Part shown: piece after piece, positions 53,599 to 63,195 of the stretch
How the letters are laid out: each line of letters starts with the position of its first letter
Numbering within the stretch: position 1 is the stretch's first letter
Source: Aliidongia dinghuensis
GTDB lineage: Bacteria > Pseudomonadota > Alphaproteobacteria > ATCC43930 > CGMCC-115725
Direction: 5' to 3'
NCBI RefSeq assembly: GCF_014643535.1
Contig: NZ_BMJQ01000018.1
Location: 1 to 64,000, forward strand
Length of the DNA stretch: 64,000 nucleotides
Program-made: the position numbers and the translations under genes
The notes under the pieces: model-generated
What the model saw: only the letters and a program-made list of their open reading frames with translations
What the model was told of the DNA's origin: nothing
Database searches by the model: none

Positions 53599-55017
53599 TC
53601 AACCCTGCTCCGGCAGCGCGCCGGCGAGGTGATGGCGCGTCTGGACCGCCAGATAGCGCCCCATGAGCGCGCGGAAGCGCAGGCTGAGCAGGGTCGACAT
53701 GGTCGCGAGACCGGCGACGAAGCCCCACCACAGCCCGGCCGGCCCCCAGCCGAAGCCGAAGGCGAGGCTGGCGCCGATCGTCATGCCGAGCCCCCAATAG
53801 CCGACCGCTCCCATAAGCATCGGCACCCGCGTGTCCTTGATGCCGCGGAGCGCACCCGCCGCCACGACCTGGGCACCGTCGAACACCTGATAGACGCAGG
53901 CGATCGCCAGCAAGGTCATGCCAAGGTGGAGGACCGCCGCATAGTCCGGGTCGGCGCTGTCGAGATAGAGGGCGAAGACCAGGTGCCGGCCGAATGCCAG
54001 CACGACCGCCATGCAGGCCATGAAGCCGACGCCCATGCCGAGCGCCAGAAGGCCGGCAAGCCAGGCGCGCTGCACCGCGCCCGCGCCCATGTGGAAGCCG
54101 ACCCGCACGGTCGCGGACTGGCTGATCGCCAGCGGAACCATGAAGGTGAGCGCGCTCACGTTGAGGCAGATCTGATGGGCCGCCGCCGCGACGGCACCGA
54201 ACTTGGCGGCCAGAAGCGAGGAAGCGGAGAACAGCCCGACCTCGACCAGATAGATGCCGGCGATCGGCCAGCCGAGCTTGAACACCGCTGCCAGGCCCTC
54301 CCAGCGAGCGGCCCAGCCCATGGACCAGAAGTCGCGTGGCAGAAGCCGGGCCCAGGCGATGTAGCCGACGAGCGCCAACGCCATGAAGGACCAGCTGATC
54401 GAGGTTGCATAGCCGGAACCGGCGATGCCGAAGGCCGGCAGGCCCAGATGGCCGAAGATCAGCACCCAGTTCATCAGCAGATTGAGGGCGACGCCGGCGA
54501 AGGCGACGAGCATGGTGACGCGCGGCCGCTCCATGGCGGAGAGGAAATTGCGCATGACGCCCACCAGCGCCGAGGCCGGGATGCTCCAGATGAAGGCCCG
54601 CTCATAGACCAGGACGGACTGCGTGATCGCCTCCGGCTCGCCGATCAGCCTCAAGAGCCCGTCAATCCTGAGGAGTGCCAGCATGATCGGCGGTGCCGCG
54701 ACCGCACCAGCAATGACCCCGCCCCAGACCGCGCGGCCGATCGGCGCGTGGTCGCCGGCGCCCCGCGCCTGGGCGATCAGCGGCGGCATGCCGGCCTGCA
54801 CGCCCAGCATCAGCATGATGAATATGAAGGCGACGTTGGCGCCGAGGCCCCCCGCGGCCAGCGCGTCGCTCGACAAGTGCCCGAGCATCACCGAATCGGT
54901 GATGTTCATGAGCATCGTTGCGATCTGGGCCGCGGCGAGCGGCAACGCCAGGCCCAGGATTTCCGCCAGTTCCCGACGTCGGCCCGGTCGCCCGGCCGTC
55001 GTCGGGATTCGGGTCAT
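53599..55017 (-). CDS. MATE family efflux transporter (NorM type)
   Basis: This 472-residue inner-membrane exporter has about twelve helices in two bundles of six. The first helix contains LPLAAAQIATMLMNITDSVMLGHL, and the C-terminal half begins near GLAAVFKLGWPIAGIYLVEVG. MATE proteins expel cationic drugs in exchange for Na+ or H+. The gene lies between ispA (32 bases upstream) and tlyA (16 bases downstream), where many alphaproteobacteria carry dxs instead. The substrate is unknown. Confidence 0.94.
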   Translation of the reverse strand: MTRIPTTAGRPGRRRELAEILGLALPLAAAQIATMLMNITDSVMLGHLSSDALAAGGLGANVAFIFIMLMLGVQAGMPPLIAQARGAGDHAPIGRAVWGGVIAGAVAAPPIMLALLRIDGLLRLIGEPEAITQSVLVYERAFIWSIPASALVGVMRNFLSAMERPRVTMLVAFAGVALNLLMNWVLIFGHLGLPAFGIAGSGYATSISWSFMALALVGYIAWARLLPRDFWSMGWAARWEGLAAVFKLGWPIAGIYLVEVGLFSASSLLAAKFGAVAAAAHQICLNVSALTFMVPLAISQSATVRVGFHMGAGAVQRAWLAGLLALGMGVGFMACMAVVLAFGRHLVFALYLDSADPDYAAVLHLGMTLLAIACVYQVFDGAQVVAAGALRGIKDTRVPMLMGAVGYWGLGMTIGASLAFGFGWGPAGLWWGFVAGLATMSTLLSLRFRALMGRYLAVQTRHHLAGALPEQG

Positions 55018-55049
55018 GGCATTATCCGTGCCCTGGGCTCACCACTTGC

Positions 55050-55964
55050 TCACGACTTGCGCTCGACCACGAAAGACGCGACCTGGCGCAGGAGCTCGGC
55101 CGCGGGGCCGAACGTTTCCACGTGGTGCAGCGCCTGGTCGACCAGTGCCCGCGCCTGCTTGCGCGCACCTTCGAGCCCGAGGATCGAGACGAAGGTCGCC
55201 TTGCCGGCCTCGGCGTCGCGCGCCACCGACTTGCCGGTCTGCTCCTCGGTGCCCTCGGCATCGAGCAGGTCGTCGGCGATCTGGAACGCGAGCCCGATGT
55301 CGTGGGCGTAGTTGTGCAGGAGCCGCCGAACCTCCGGCGCCGCCTTGCCGAGGATGGCGCCCGCCTCGCACGAAAACGCGATGAGCGCGCCGGTCTTCAG
55401 CCGCTGCAGGCGCGTGATCGCGCCGATGTCGAGCGTCGGATCATGCTCGGCCTGCAGGTCGATCATCTGGCCGCCGACCATGCCGGCCGCCCCCGCCGAC
55501 TTCGCCATGTAGGAGATGAGCTCGCAGCGCACCGCCGGATCGCCGTGCGTATCGGCGTCGGCCAGCACCTCGAACGCCATGGTCAGAAGCCCGTCGCCGG
55601 CCAGGATCGCCGTCGCGTCGTCATAGACCTTGTGGCAGGTCGGCCGGCCGCGGCGCAGGTCGCTGTTGTCCATCGCCGGCAGATCGTCGTGGATCAGCGA
55701 ATAGGTGTGGACGAGCTCGATCGCCGCCGCCACCTGGAGCGCGCTGGTGAGCGACACGCCGAACAGCGAGGCGCTCGCCAGCACGAGGAACGGCCGGAGC
55801 CGCTTGCCGGGCGCCTGCGCCGAATAACGCATGGCCTCATAGACGCGCGCTTCCGGCCCGTCGGGCACGGTCAGCAGCTTGTCGATGAGCTGGTCGACCG
55901 CCCCGGCCGACTCGGCCAGCGCCGTCGGCAGATGGGTCGGGTTGGACCAGAGCGAGCTAATCAA
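55050..55964 (-). CDS. ispA: Farnesyl diphosphate synthase (geranyltranstransferase)
   Basis: IspA condenses DMAPP and IPP to geranyl and farnesyl diphosphate, feeding quinones, undecaprenol and haem O. The 304-residue protein has the first Asp-rich motif HDDLPAMDNSD (D93, D94, D99). The second is FQIADDLLDAEG, and GKRLRP near residue 53 binds diphosphate. The fifth residue before the first motif is small/aromatic (TYSLI), as in bacterial type FPP synthases. The start at 55964 overlaps the xseB stop by 8 bases, so the xseB-ispA pair is coupled. Confidence 0.95.
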   Translation of the reverse strand: MISSLWSNPTHLPTALAESAGAVDQLIDKLLTVPDGPEARVYEAMRYSAQAPGKRLRPFLVLASASLFGVSLTSALQVAAAIELVHTYSLIHDDLPAMDNSDLRRGRPTCHKVYDDATAILAGDGLLTMAFEVLADADTHGDPAVRCELISYMAKSAGAAGMVGGQMIDLQAEHDPTLDIGAITRLQRLKTGALIAFSCEAGAILGKAAPEVRRLLHNYAHDIGLAFQIADDLLDAEGTEEQTGKSVARDAEAGKATFVSILGLEGARKQARALVDQALHHVETFGPAAELLRQVASFVVERKS

Positions 55965-56205
55965 GATTTTGTGCCTCCGTCTTGAGCGACCCGTCGGCCG
56001 CGAACGCGATCTTTTCGACCTTCGCCTTGGCCTCGTTGAGCTTCGCTTCGCAATGGCGCTTCAGCGCCGCACCGCGCTCGTACGAGCCGATTGCGTCGTC
56101 GAGCCGGCCGCGGCCGGCCTCGAGCTGGCGCACGATGCCTTCGAGTTCCTCGAGCGCTTCCTCGAAACTCAAGGTCGCGATCTCGGGCAAGGGGGTATCG
56201 GCCAT
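55957..56205 (-). CDS. xseB: Exodeoxyribonuclease VII small subunit
   Basis: This 82-residue protein is the small subunit that binds XseA in exonuclease VII, which degrades single-stranded DNA from both ends. The family core SFEEALEELEGIVRQLEAGRGRLDDAIGSYERGAALKRHCEAKLNEAKAKVEKI is a helical hairpin typical of XseB (residues about 13-65). The ATG at 56205 is preferred; the much longer frame upstream overlaps the HDAC gene and has no family match. The HDAC-xseB-ispA order is common in alphaproteobacteria. XseA is not in the window. Confidence 0.95.
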   Translation of the reverse strand: MADTPLPEIATLSFEEALEELEGIVRQLEAGRGRLDDAIGSYERGAALKRHCEAKLNEAKAKVEKIAFAADGSLKTEAQNLD

Positions 56206-56351
56206 TGGTCTTCCATTCTGCTGTGCCGCACCGGCCGTCGACCAGTCCTGCGAATCATGTCCGGCGACGGGGCTCGGCGCGCGCGGCGGAGTGTATGCGG
56301 CCGAGCGGGTCCGGAGCAATGGCCGACCACGAAACCCAGGACCGCGCGGAA

Positions 56352-57278
56352 TCAGGCCGCCATCAGCGTCCCAACATGGGCGGCGACGGACGCGGCGAGT
56401 GCCCCCAGATCGTAGCCGCCCTCGAGCGTCGAGACGAGCCGGCCGCCGCAATAGCGCTCGGCAAAGCCCACGAGCTGCTCCGTCACCCAGACGAAATCCG
56501 CCTCCGTGAACATGAGCCCGGCCAGCGGATCGTCCGCGTGGGCGTCGAACCCGGCTGAGACGATGACGAGGTCCGGCGCGAACTGGCCCAGGGCCGGCAT
56601 GATCCATTCGCCGAACGCCGTACGGAATTCGGCCCCGCCAGATCCGGCGCGCAGCGGCCGGTTGACGATGTTGCCAAGCCCGGTCTCGCGGACCGAACCG
56701 GTGCCGGGATAGAGCGGCCATTGGTGCGTCGAGGCGTAGAACAGGTCTGGATCGTGCTCCGCCACCGCCTGGCTGCCGTTGCCGTGATGCACGTCGAAAT
56801 CGACGATCGCGACCCGGCGCTGGCCATGCGCCGCGCGGGCATGGAGCGCGCCGACCACGGCATTGTTGAACAGGCAGAAGCCCATGGCGGTCGAGGGCTC
56901 GGCATGGTGCCCGGGCGGCCTGACCGCACAGAACGCATTCTTCGCCTCGCCGGCCGCGACCGCGTCGACCGCCGCGACAACGGCGCCCGCGGCCCGGAGC
57001 GCCGCCTCGCCCGACCCGGGCGAGAGGACCGTGTCCCCGTCGAGCGCCACATAGCCCGCCCCCGGCACCGCGGCCAGCGTGCGGTCGATATAGGCGCGAG
57101 GATGGACGCGCTCGAGCGCCTCGATGCTCGCGCGCGGCGCCTCGCGGCGGATCAGGCCGGCGAATTCGGGCGCGTCGAGCGTCGCCCAGATGGCTTCGAG
57201 CCGGGCCGGGCATTCCGGATGATGCGGGCCGGGATCATGGCCGATGCAGGCGCGGTGGGTATAGAGCAGCGTCGTCAT
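56352..57278 (-). CDS. Histone deacetylase family protein (acetylpolyamine amidohydrolase-like)
   Basis: This 308-residue zinc-dependent deacetylase has the family motifs HDPGPHHPECPARLEAI, RPPGHHAEPSTAMGFCLFNN (proton-relay histidines), VDFDVHHGNG (zinc Asp and His) and SAGFDAHADDPLAG (zinc Asp). TLEGGYDL precedes the C-terminus. Bacterial members remove acetyl groups from acetylated small amines, acetoin or proteins; the substrate here is unknown. It is the first gene before xseB and ispA, with 146 bases between it and xseB. Confidence 0.93.
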   Translation of the reverse strand: MTTLLYTHRACIGHDPGPHHPECPARLEAIWATLDAPEFAGLIRREAPRASIEALERVHPRAYIDRTLAAVPGAGYVALDGDTVLSPGSGEAALRAAGAVVAAVDAVAAGEAKNAFCAVRPPGHHAEPSTAMGFCLFNNAVVGALHARAAHGQRRVAIVDFDVHHGNGSQAVAEHDPDLFYASTHQWPLYPGTGSVRETGLGNIVNRPLRAGSGGAEFRTAFGEWIMPALGQFAPDLVIVSAGFDAHADDPLAGLMFTEADFVWVTEQLVGFAERYCGGRLVSTLEGGYDLGALAASVAAHVGTLMAA

Positions 57279-57330
57279 GGCGGCGTCGTTTCCTCCCTGG
57301 GAACGAGCCTAGCCTGTTCCGCCGCCCCGC

Positions 57331-58635
57331 TCAGCCATTTTCGGCAAGCACCCACCCGGCAAGGTAGAGCGTGCCGCAGATCATGACGCGCACCGGGCCG
57401 GCACCTGCTTCCGCAATGATCGCCGCCAGCGCCGCTTCGACCGAGGGTGCCGGTGCTGCCCGGATCCCGACCGCGCGGGCGCCCTCGACGATGGCGTCGG
57501 CCGTATGGCTGTTCTCGGCACCCGGGATCGCCACGCCCTGGACCGCAGCGACATGACGGGCGACCGGCCGGAGGAAGTCGGCCGGGTTGCGCGTGTTGAG
57601 CGCGCCCACGATGAGATAGGTCGGCCGGTCGGTCCATTGCGCCAGGTGATCGGCCAGCACGGCGCCGCCGCCCTCGTTATGGGCACCGTCGAGCCACAGG
57701 TCCCACCCATCCGGCAGGGCGTCGACCAGCGGCCCGTGCGAGAGGCGCTGCAGGCGCGCTGGCCATTCGACGGCACCAAGGCCCCGCGCGATCGCGTCCC
57801 GGTCGATGCGGAATTCGTCGAGCCGTTCGAGGCAGGCGACAGCGCCGCCGGCATTGATGATCTGGTGCTGGCCCGGCAAGCGCGAGAGCGGCAGGTCGAA
57901 CGCCCAGCGCTGGCCCTCGAAGCGCCAACCCCCGAACCGCCCACTCTCCATCGTGGGCTCGGCCCGCCATTCCTCTCCGGCGCGATAGGCGGGTGCTTCG
58001 ACCATGCGCCACTCCGCCTCCAGCACCGCCATGGCCTCGGCCGGCTGCGGGTCGATCACCACGGGCACGCCGGGCTTGATGATGCCGGCTTTGTCGCCAG
58101 CGATCAGCGTCAGCGTATCGCCGAGGTAGTTCATATGATCCATCGAGATCGGCGTGATCACTGTCGCCGCCGGCCTGGGGATGACGTTGGTCGCGTCGCG
58201 CCGGCCGCCAAGGCCGGTCTCGAGCAGCACGATGTCCGCCGGCGCGCGCGAAAAGGCAAGGAAGGCCGCCGCCGTCGTGATCTCGAAGAAGGTGATGGGC
58301 GTGCCGTCGTTCGTCCGCTCGATCTCGTCGAGCAGCGCCACCAGCGCTTCATCCTCGATGAGCCGGCCGGCCAGGCGGATGCGCTCGTTGAACCGCACCA
58401 GATGCGGCGAGGTATAGGCATGGACCCGATAGCCCGCCGCCTCGAGGATCGCGCGCAGCGTGGCCACGGTCGAGCCCTTGCCGTTGGTGCCGGCAATATG
58501 GACGACCGGCGGCAGCTGGTCCTGGGGATCACCGAGGCGCGCGAGCAGATGCTTGACCCGGTCGAGCGACAGGTCGATCGCCTTCGGATAGAGCCCGGAC
58601 AGGCGCGCCAAGACGGCATCGGGGGAGCGTGTCAT
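57331..58635 (-). CDS. folC: Bifunctional folylpolyglutamate synthase / dihydrofolate synthase
   Basis: FolC ligates glutamate to dihydropteroate and lengthens the glutamate tail of folates. The 434-residue ATP-dependent ligase has the P-loop GTNGKGST at 49-56, YTSPHLVRFNERI, and FFEITTAAAFLAF. LLETGLGGRRDATN and the carbamylated-lysine region AGDKAGIIKPG are also present. The ATG at 58635 follows an AGGAC site; a TTG two codons earlier is less likely. In this window folate also serves ThyX. The accD-folC order is the usual alphaproteobacterial arrangement, here separated by a repeat. Confidence 0.96.
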   Translation of the reverse strand: MTRSPDAVLARLSGLYPKAIDLSLDRVKHLLARLGDPQDQLPPVVHIAGTNGKGSTVATLRAILEAAGYRVHAYTSPHLVRFNERIRLAGRLIEDEALVALLDEIERTNDGTPITFFEITTAAAFLAFSRAPADIVLLETGLGGRRDATNVIPRPAATVITPISMDHMNYLGDTLTLIAGDKAGIIKPGVPVVIDPQPAEAMAVLEAEWRMVEAPAYRAGEEWRAEPTMESGRFGGWRFEGQRWAFDLPLSRLPGQHQIINAGGAVACLERLDEFRIDRDAIARGLGAVEWPARLQRLSHGPLVDALPDGWDLWLDGAHNEGGGAVLADHLAQWTDRPTYLIVGALNTRNPADFLRPVARHVAAVQGVAIPGAENSHTADAIVEGARAVGIRAAPAPSVEAALAAIIAEAGAGPVRVMICGTLYLAGWVLAENG

Positions 58636-58669
58636 GGACAATGTCCTGAAGACCGTTCGCTTCTTAGTT

Positions 58670-58781
58670 CGTCATGCCCGGGCTTGACCCGGGCATCCAC
58701 GTGCATCCATCTGAAGAAAGCCGGATGCATCGACACCTGGCCCAACCACGTGGATGGCCGGGTCAAGCCCGGCCATGACGG
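58670..58781. repeat. 112-bp extragenic palindromic repeat, family C
   Basis: CGTCATGCCCGGGCTTGACC...CATCCACGTG at the left is the inverted partner of CCACGTGGATGG...AAGCCCGGCCATGACGG at the right. It lies between accD and folC. The arms differ from family A, but the length (112 bp) and the CGTCAT/ATGACGG ends are shared. Confidence 0.8.
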
Positions 58782-58798
58782 TTGGAGAAAAATGCTCC

Positions 58799-59659
58799 CT
58801 ACGCTGCAATCGGCCGGCGCAGCAGGCCGATCAAGCGCCCGATCGTGTCGCGCAGCTCGTGGCGGCGGACGACCAGGTCGACCATGCCGTGGTCGAGGAG
58901 GTATTCCGCGCGCTGGAAGCCTTCCGGCAGCTTCTCGCGGATCGTCTCCTCGATGACGCGGGCACCGGCGAAGCCGATGACGGCGCCGGGCTCGGCGATC
59001 TGGATGTCGCCCAGCATGGCGAAGGACGCGGTGACGCCGCCGGTCGTGGGGTCGGTCAGGATGGTGAAATAGGGCAGGCCCGCTTCCTTGACCTCTTCGA
59101 CCGCAATGGTCGTGCGCGGCATCTGCATCAGGCTCAAGATGCCCTCCTGCATGCGCGCGCCACCGGACGCGGGTACCACGATCAGGGCCGCCTGCTGCAG
59201 CACGGCAAGCCGGGCTGCAGCCACGATCGCCTCGCCGACCGCGACACCCATGGAGCCGGCCATGAAGCCGAACTCGAACACGGCCACGACCGCATCATTG
59301 CCGCCGATCTTGCCATGGGCGACGAGGATCGCGTCACGGTTCGGCCCGTGGCTCGCCTGCGCCTCCTTGAGGCGGTCGACGTAGCGCTTGCTGTCGCGGA
59401 ATTTGAGCGGGTCCATGACCGGCTTCGGCAGCTCGATGCGCGTGTATTCGCCGTTGTCGAACAGCACGGCCATGCGCTGCTTGGCATCGATGCGCATGTG
59501 ATGGCCGCAGGCGTGGCACACGTGCAGGTTCTGCTCGAGCTCGCGGTGGAACAGCATCTGGCCGCAGGCCGGACACTTGGTCCAGAGATTGTCCGGCACT
59601 TCGCGCTTCGAGACGACCGCGCGGATCTTGGGCAGGACGACGTTGGTAAGCCAGCTCAT
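58799..59659 (-). CDS. accD: Acetyl-CoA carboxylase carboxyltransferase subunit beta
   Basis: AccD is the zinc-containing beta subunit of the carboxyltransferase that makes malonyl-CoA, the precursor for the FabI-containing pathway. The 286-residue protein has the zinc ribbon C29-x2-C32-x15-C48-x2-C51 and the carboxyltransferase core ([32 protein letters not shown], then [17 protein letters not shown]). The start ATG 59659 gives the standard [13 protein letters not shown]-terminus. It follows trpA by 25 bases and is likely cotranscribed with the trp genes. Confidence 0.97.
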   Translation of the reverse strand: MSWLTNVVLPKIRAVVSKREVPDNLWTKCPACGQMLFHRELEQNLHVCHACGHHMRIDAKQRMAVLFDNGEYTRIELPKPVMDPLKFRDSKRYVDRLKEAQASHGPNRDAILVAHGKIGGNDAVVAVFEFGFMAGSMGVAVGEAIVAAARLAVLQQAALIVVPASGGARMQEGILSLMQMPRTTIAVEEVKEAGLPYFTILTDPTTGGVTASFAMLGDIQIAEPGAVIGFAGARVIEETIREKLPEGFQRAEYLLDHGMVDLVVRRHELRDTIGRLIGLLRRPIAA

Positions 59660-59684
59660 CGGCGGGTCTCTTCTCTACTCTCTT

Positions 59685-60508
59685 TCAAGCCTTGCGCGCG
59701 GCGCGCACGCCGGCGGCAAGGGCGCTCACCTGGGCGGCGATGGCTTCGACCAGGCCGGGCTTGGCCTTGCCATTGCTGTCCAGATGGCCGGCGATCGTGT
59801 CGACGATCGCGGAACCCACGACGGCCGCGTCGGCGATGCGCGCGATGGCGGCCGCCTGGTCCGGTGTCTTGATGCCGAAGCCTACCGCGACCGGCAGGTC
59901 CGTATGGCGCCGGAGCCGCGCGACCGCGCGGCCGACGTCGGCCGGATCGGCCGAGCGCGTGCCGGTGATGCCGGCGATCGCGACGTGATAGACGAAGCCG
60001 CTCGCTGCGCCTAGCACCCGCGGCAAGCGCGCGTCGTCGGTCGTAGGTGCCGTCAGCTTGATGAAGTCGAGGCCGGCGGCCTTCGCCTGCGGCGCCAGCT
60101 CGTCGGATTCCTCGGGCGGCAGGTCGACGATGATGAGCCCGTCGACACCGGCCGCGACCGCGTCCCGGACGAACCGGTCGACGCCGTAGCGGAATACCGG
60201 ATTGTAATAGCCCATGAGCACGATCGGCGTCTCGGCGTCGCGCTGCCGGAAGCGCGCGACCGCGGCCAGGATCTGGGCGAGCTTGGTGCCGGCCTGAAGC
60301 GCGCGCAAGCCGGCCGCCTGGATCGCGGGGCCGTCGGCCATCGGATCGGAGAACGGCATGCCGAGCTCGATCACGTCGGCGCCGGCCTTCGGCAGCCGAG
60401 CCAACAGCGCCTCGGACGTGGCGAGATCCGGATCGCCGGCGGTGATGAAGGTGACGAGGCCGGCCCGGCCCTCGGCCTTGAGGGCCGCGAAACGACGGTC
60501 GATCCGGC

Positions 60509-60512
<4 letters not shown>
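59685..60512 (-). CDS. trpA: Tryptophan synthase alpha chain
   Basis: TrpA cleaves indole-3-glycerol phosphate to indole, which is channelled to TrpB. The 275-residue TIM barrel has the catalytic residues E49 ([11 protein letters not shown]) and D60 (MADGP), plus the phosphate-binding glycine loops near the C-terminus ([18 protein letters not shown]). The start is GTG 60512, which overlaps the trpB stop as GTGA and gives the usual [17 protein letters not shown] beginning. The longer in-frame extension belongs to the trpB-coding region and is not real. Confidence 0.96.
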
Positions 60513-61726
<1,214 letters not shown>

Positions 61727-61852
61727 GCCGGGATCATCTCAGGTCGAAGCGCGGGGACCCGGACCCTAGCCCCCCGGGCGCGCCGCTTCAAGCCGATCGC
61801 GCGTCAGGGCCGCCCTGGGCCTGGATCATGGCGGCTTACCCGGCCTTACCGC

Positions 61853-62500
61853 TCAGCCGAGCGCTCGCGCCGTCGCGATGAAGTCGCGGATCAGGTGCAC
61901 GTCCTTGATGCCGGGACTGGTCTCGACGCCCGAGGAAACGTCGAGTGCCGGGGCGCGGGTGATGCGCACGGCGTCGGCGATATTCTCGATCGTGAGGCCG
62001 CCGGACAGCATCCAGGGCACGGCCCAGGACCGGTCGGCGAGCAGCGACCAATCGAACGGCTCGCCGTTGCCGCCGGGCAGCGCGTCCGGGCGCCGGGGCG
62101 GCTGGGCGTCGAACAGCAGCCGGTCGGCCGCGTCCAGATAGCGCTCGGCGACCGCCACGTCCTCAGCCGTACCGACCTTGATCGCCTTCATGACCGGGCG
62201 ACGGAACCGCTCGCGGATCTGGGCGACCCGGCCCGGCGCCTCCTTGCCGTGCAGCTGGATCACGTCGAGCCCGGCCGCCGTCAGCACGCGGTCGAGCAGC
62301 GCGTCGTCCGGATCGACGAACAGACCGACCTTGGCGACGGTCTTGGGCACACCCTGGACCAGCCGCGCCGCCCGGTCCGCCGTCACGGCACGCGGGCTTG
62401 GCGGATAGAACACGAAGCCCACGAGGCCGGCGCCCGCCTCGACCGCGGCGGCGAGCGTCTCCTCGGTCGAAAGCCCGCAGATCTTGACGATGGGGCTCAT
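61853..62500 (-). CDS. trpF: Phosphoribosylanthranilate isomerase
   Basis: TrpF catalyses the Amadori rearrangement of phosphoribosylanthranilate, the third tryptophan step. The 215-residue TIM barrel has the general-base cysteine C8 in VKICGL. VGFVFYPPSPR, VGLFVDPDD (general-acid aspartate) and the phosphate-binding end ALDVSSGVETSPGIKD are also visible. ATG 62500 overlaps the pyrF stop by 4 bases (ATGA). trpC, trpD and trpE are not in the window. Confidence 0.97.
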   Translation of the reverse strand: MSPIVKICGLSTEETLAAAVEAGAGLVGFVFYPPSPRAVTADRAARLVQGVPKTVAKVGLFVDPDDALLDRVLTAAGLDVIQLHGKEAPGRVAQIRERFRRPVMKAIKVGTAEDVAVAERYLDAADRLLFDAQPPRRPDALPGGNGEPFDWSLLADRSWAVPWMLSGGLTIENIADAVRITRAPALDVSSGVETSPGIKDVHLIRDFIATARALG

Positions 62501-63195
62501 GCCGCGAGCTCTGCCGCGATGGCGCGGGCCGCGGCCGCGGGATCCGGCGCCTCGGTGATCGGCCGGCCGATGACGAGCCGGCTGGCACCGGCGGCAATCG
62601 CGTCGCGCGGGCCCATGACCCGCTTCTGGTCACCGAGTGCCGCGCCCGCCGGGCGGATGCCCGGCACGACCAACTGGAAGTCGGCGCCCAGGTCCGCGCG
62701 CAGCGCCGCCACCTCCATCGGCGAGCAGATGACGCCATCGAGCCCGCTTGCCCGCGCCAGCAGCGCCAGGCGCCGGACCTGGTCGGCCGCGGGTCCGCGC
62801 TGGCCGACCGCGTCCAGATCGCCGTCGTCGAGGCTGGTCAGCACGGTGACGCCCAGGAGCTTGATACGATGGCCGGTCTGTGCCGCCGCCTCCGCCGCCG
62901 CATCGACCGCCGCGCGCATCATGGCGCTGCCGCCCGCCGTGTGGATGGTCAGGAACTCCGGCTTCAAGCCCGCGATCGCGCGGACGCCGCCCGCGACCGT
63001 GTTCGGAATGTCGTGCAGCTTGAGGTCGAGGAACAAGGGCGTCGCACCGGCGACCGCGGCCGTGTTCGCGAGCCCCTGGGCCAGAAAGAATTCGAGCCCG
63101 AGCTTGAGGCCGCCGACATGGGGTGCCACCGCCGCCGCAAGCCCGCGCGCGCAGTCGAGATCGGTCGTGTCGAGCGCGGCGAAAACGGGGTTCAT
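62497..63195 (-). CDS. pyrF: Orotidine 5'-phosphate decarboxylase
   Basis: PyrF decarboxylates OMP to UMP, directly after the PyrE step encoded at the other end of the window. The 232-residue TIM barrel has the catalytic D57-x-K59-x2-D62 array in FLDLKLHDIPNTV. The phosphate-binding PGIRP and GRPITEAPDP segments follow. ATG 63195 overlaps the stop of the upstream oxidase gene by 4 bases, and its own stop overlaps trpF, so three genes are chained by ATGA junctions. Confidence 0.97.
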   Translation of the reverse strand: MNPVFAALDTTDLDCARGLAAAVAPHVGGLKLGLEFFLAQGLANTAAVAGATPLFLDLKLHDIPNTVAGGVRAIAGLKPEFLTIHTAGGSAMMRAAVDAAAEAAAQTGHRIKLLGVTVLTSLDDGDLDAVGQRGPAADQVRRLALLARASGLDGVICSPMEVAALRADLGADFQLVVPGIRPAGAALGDQKRVMGPRDAIAAGASRLVIGRPITEAPDPAAAARAIAAELAA

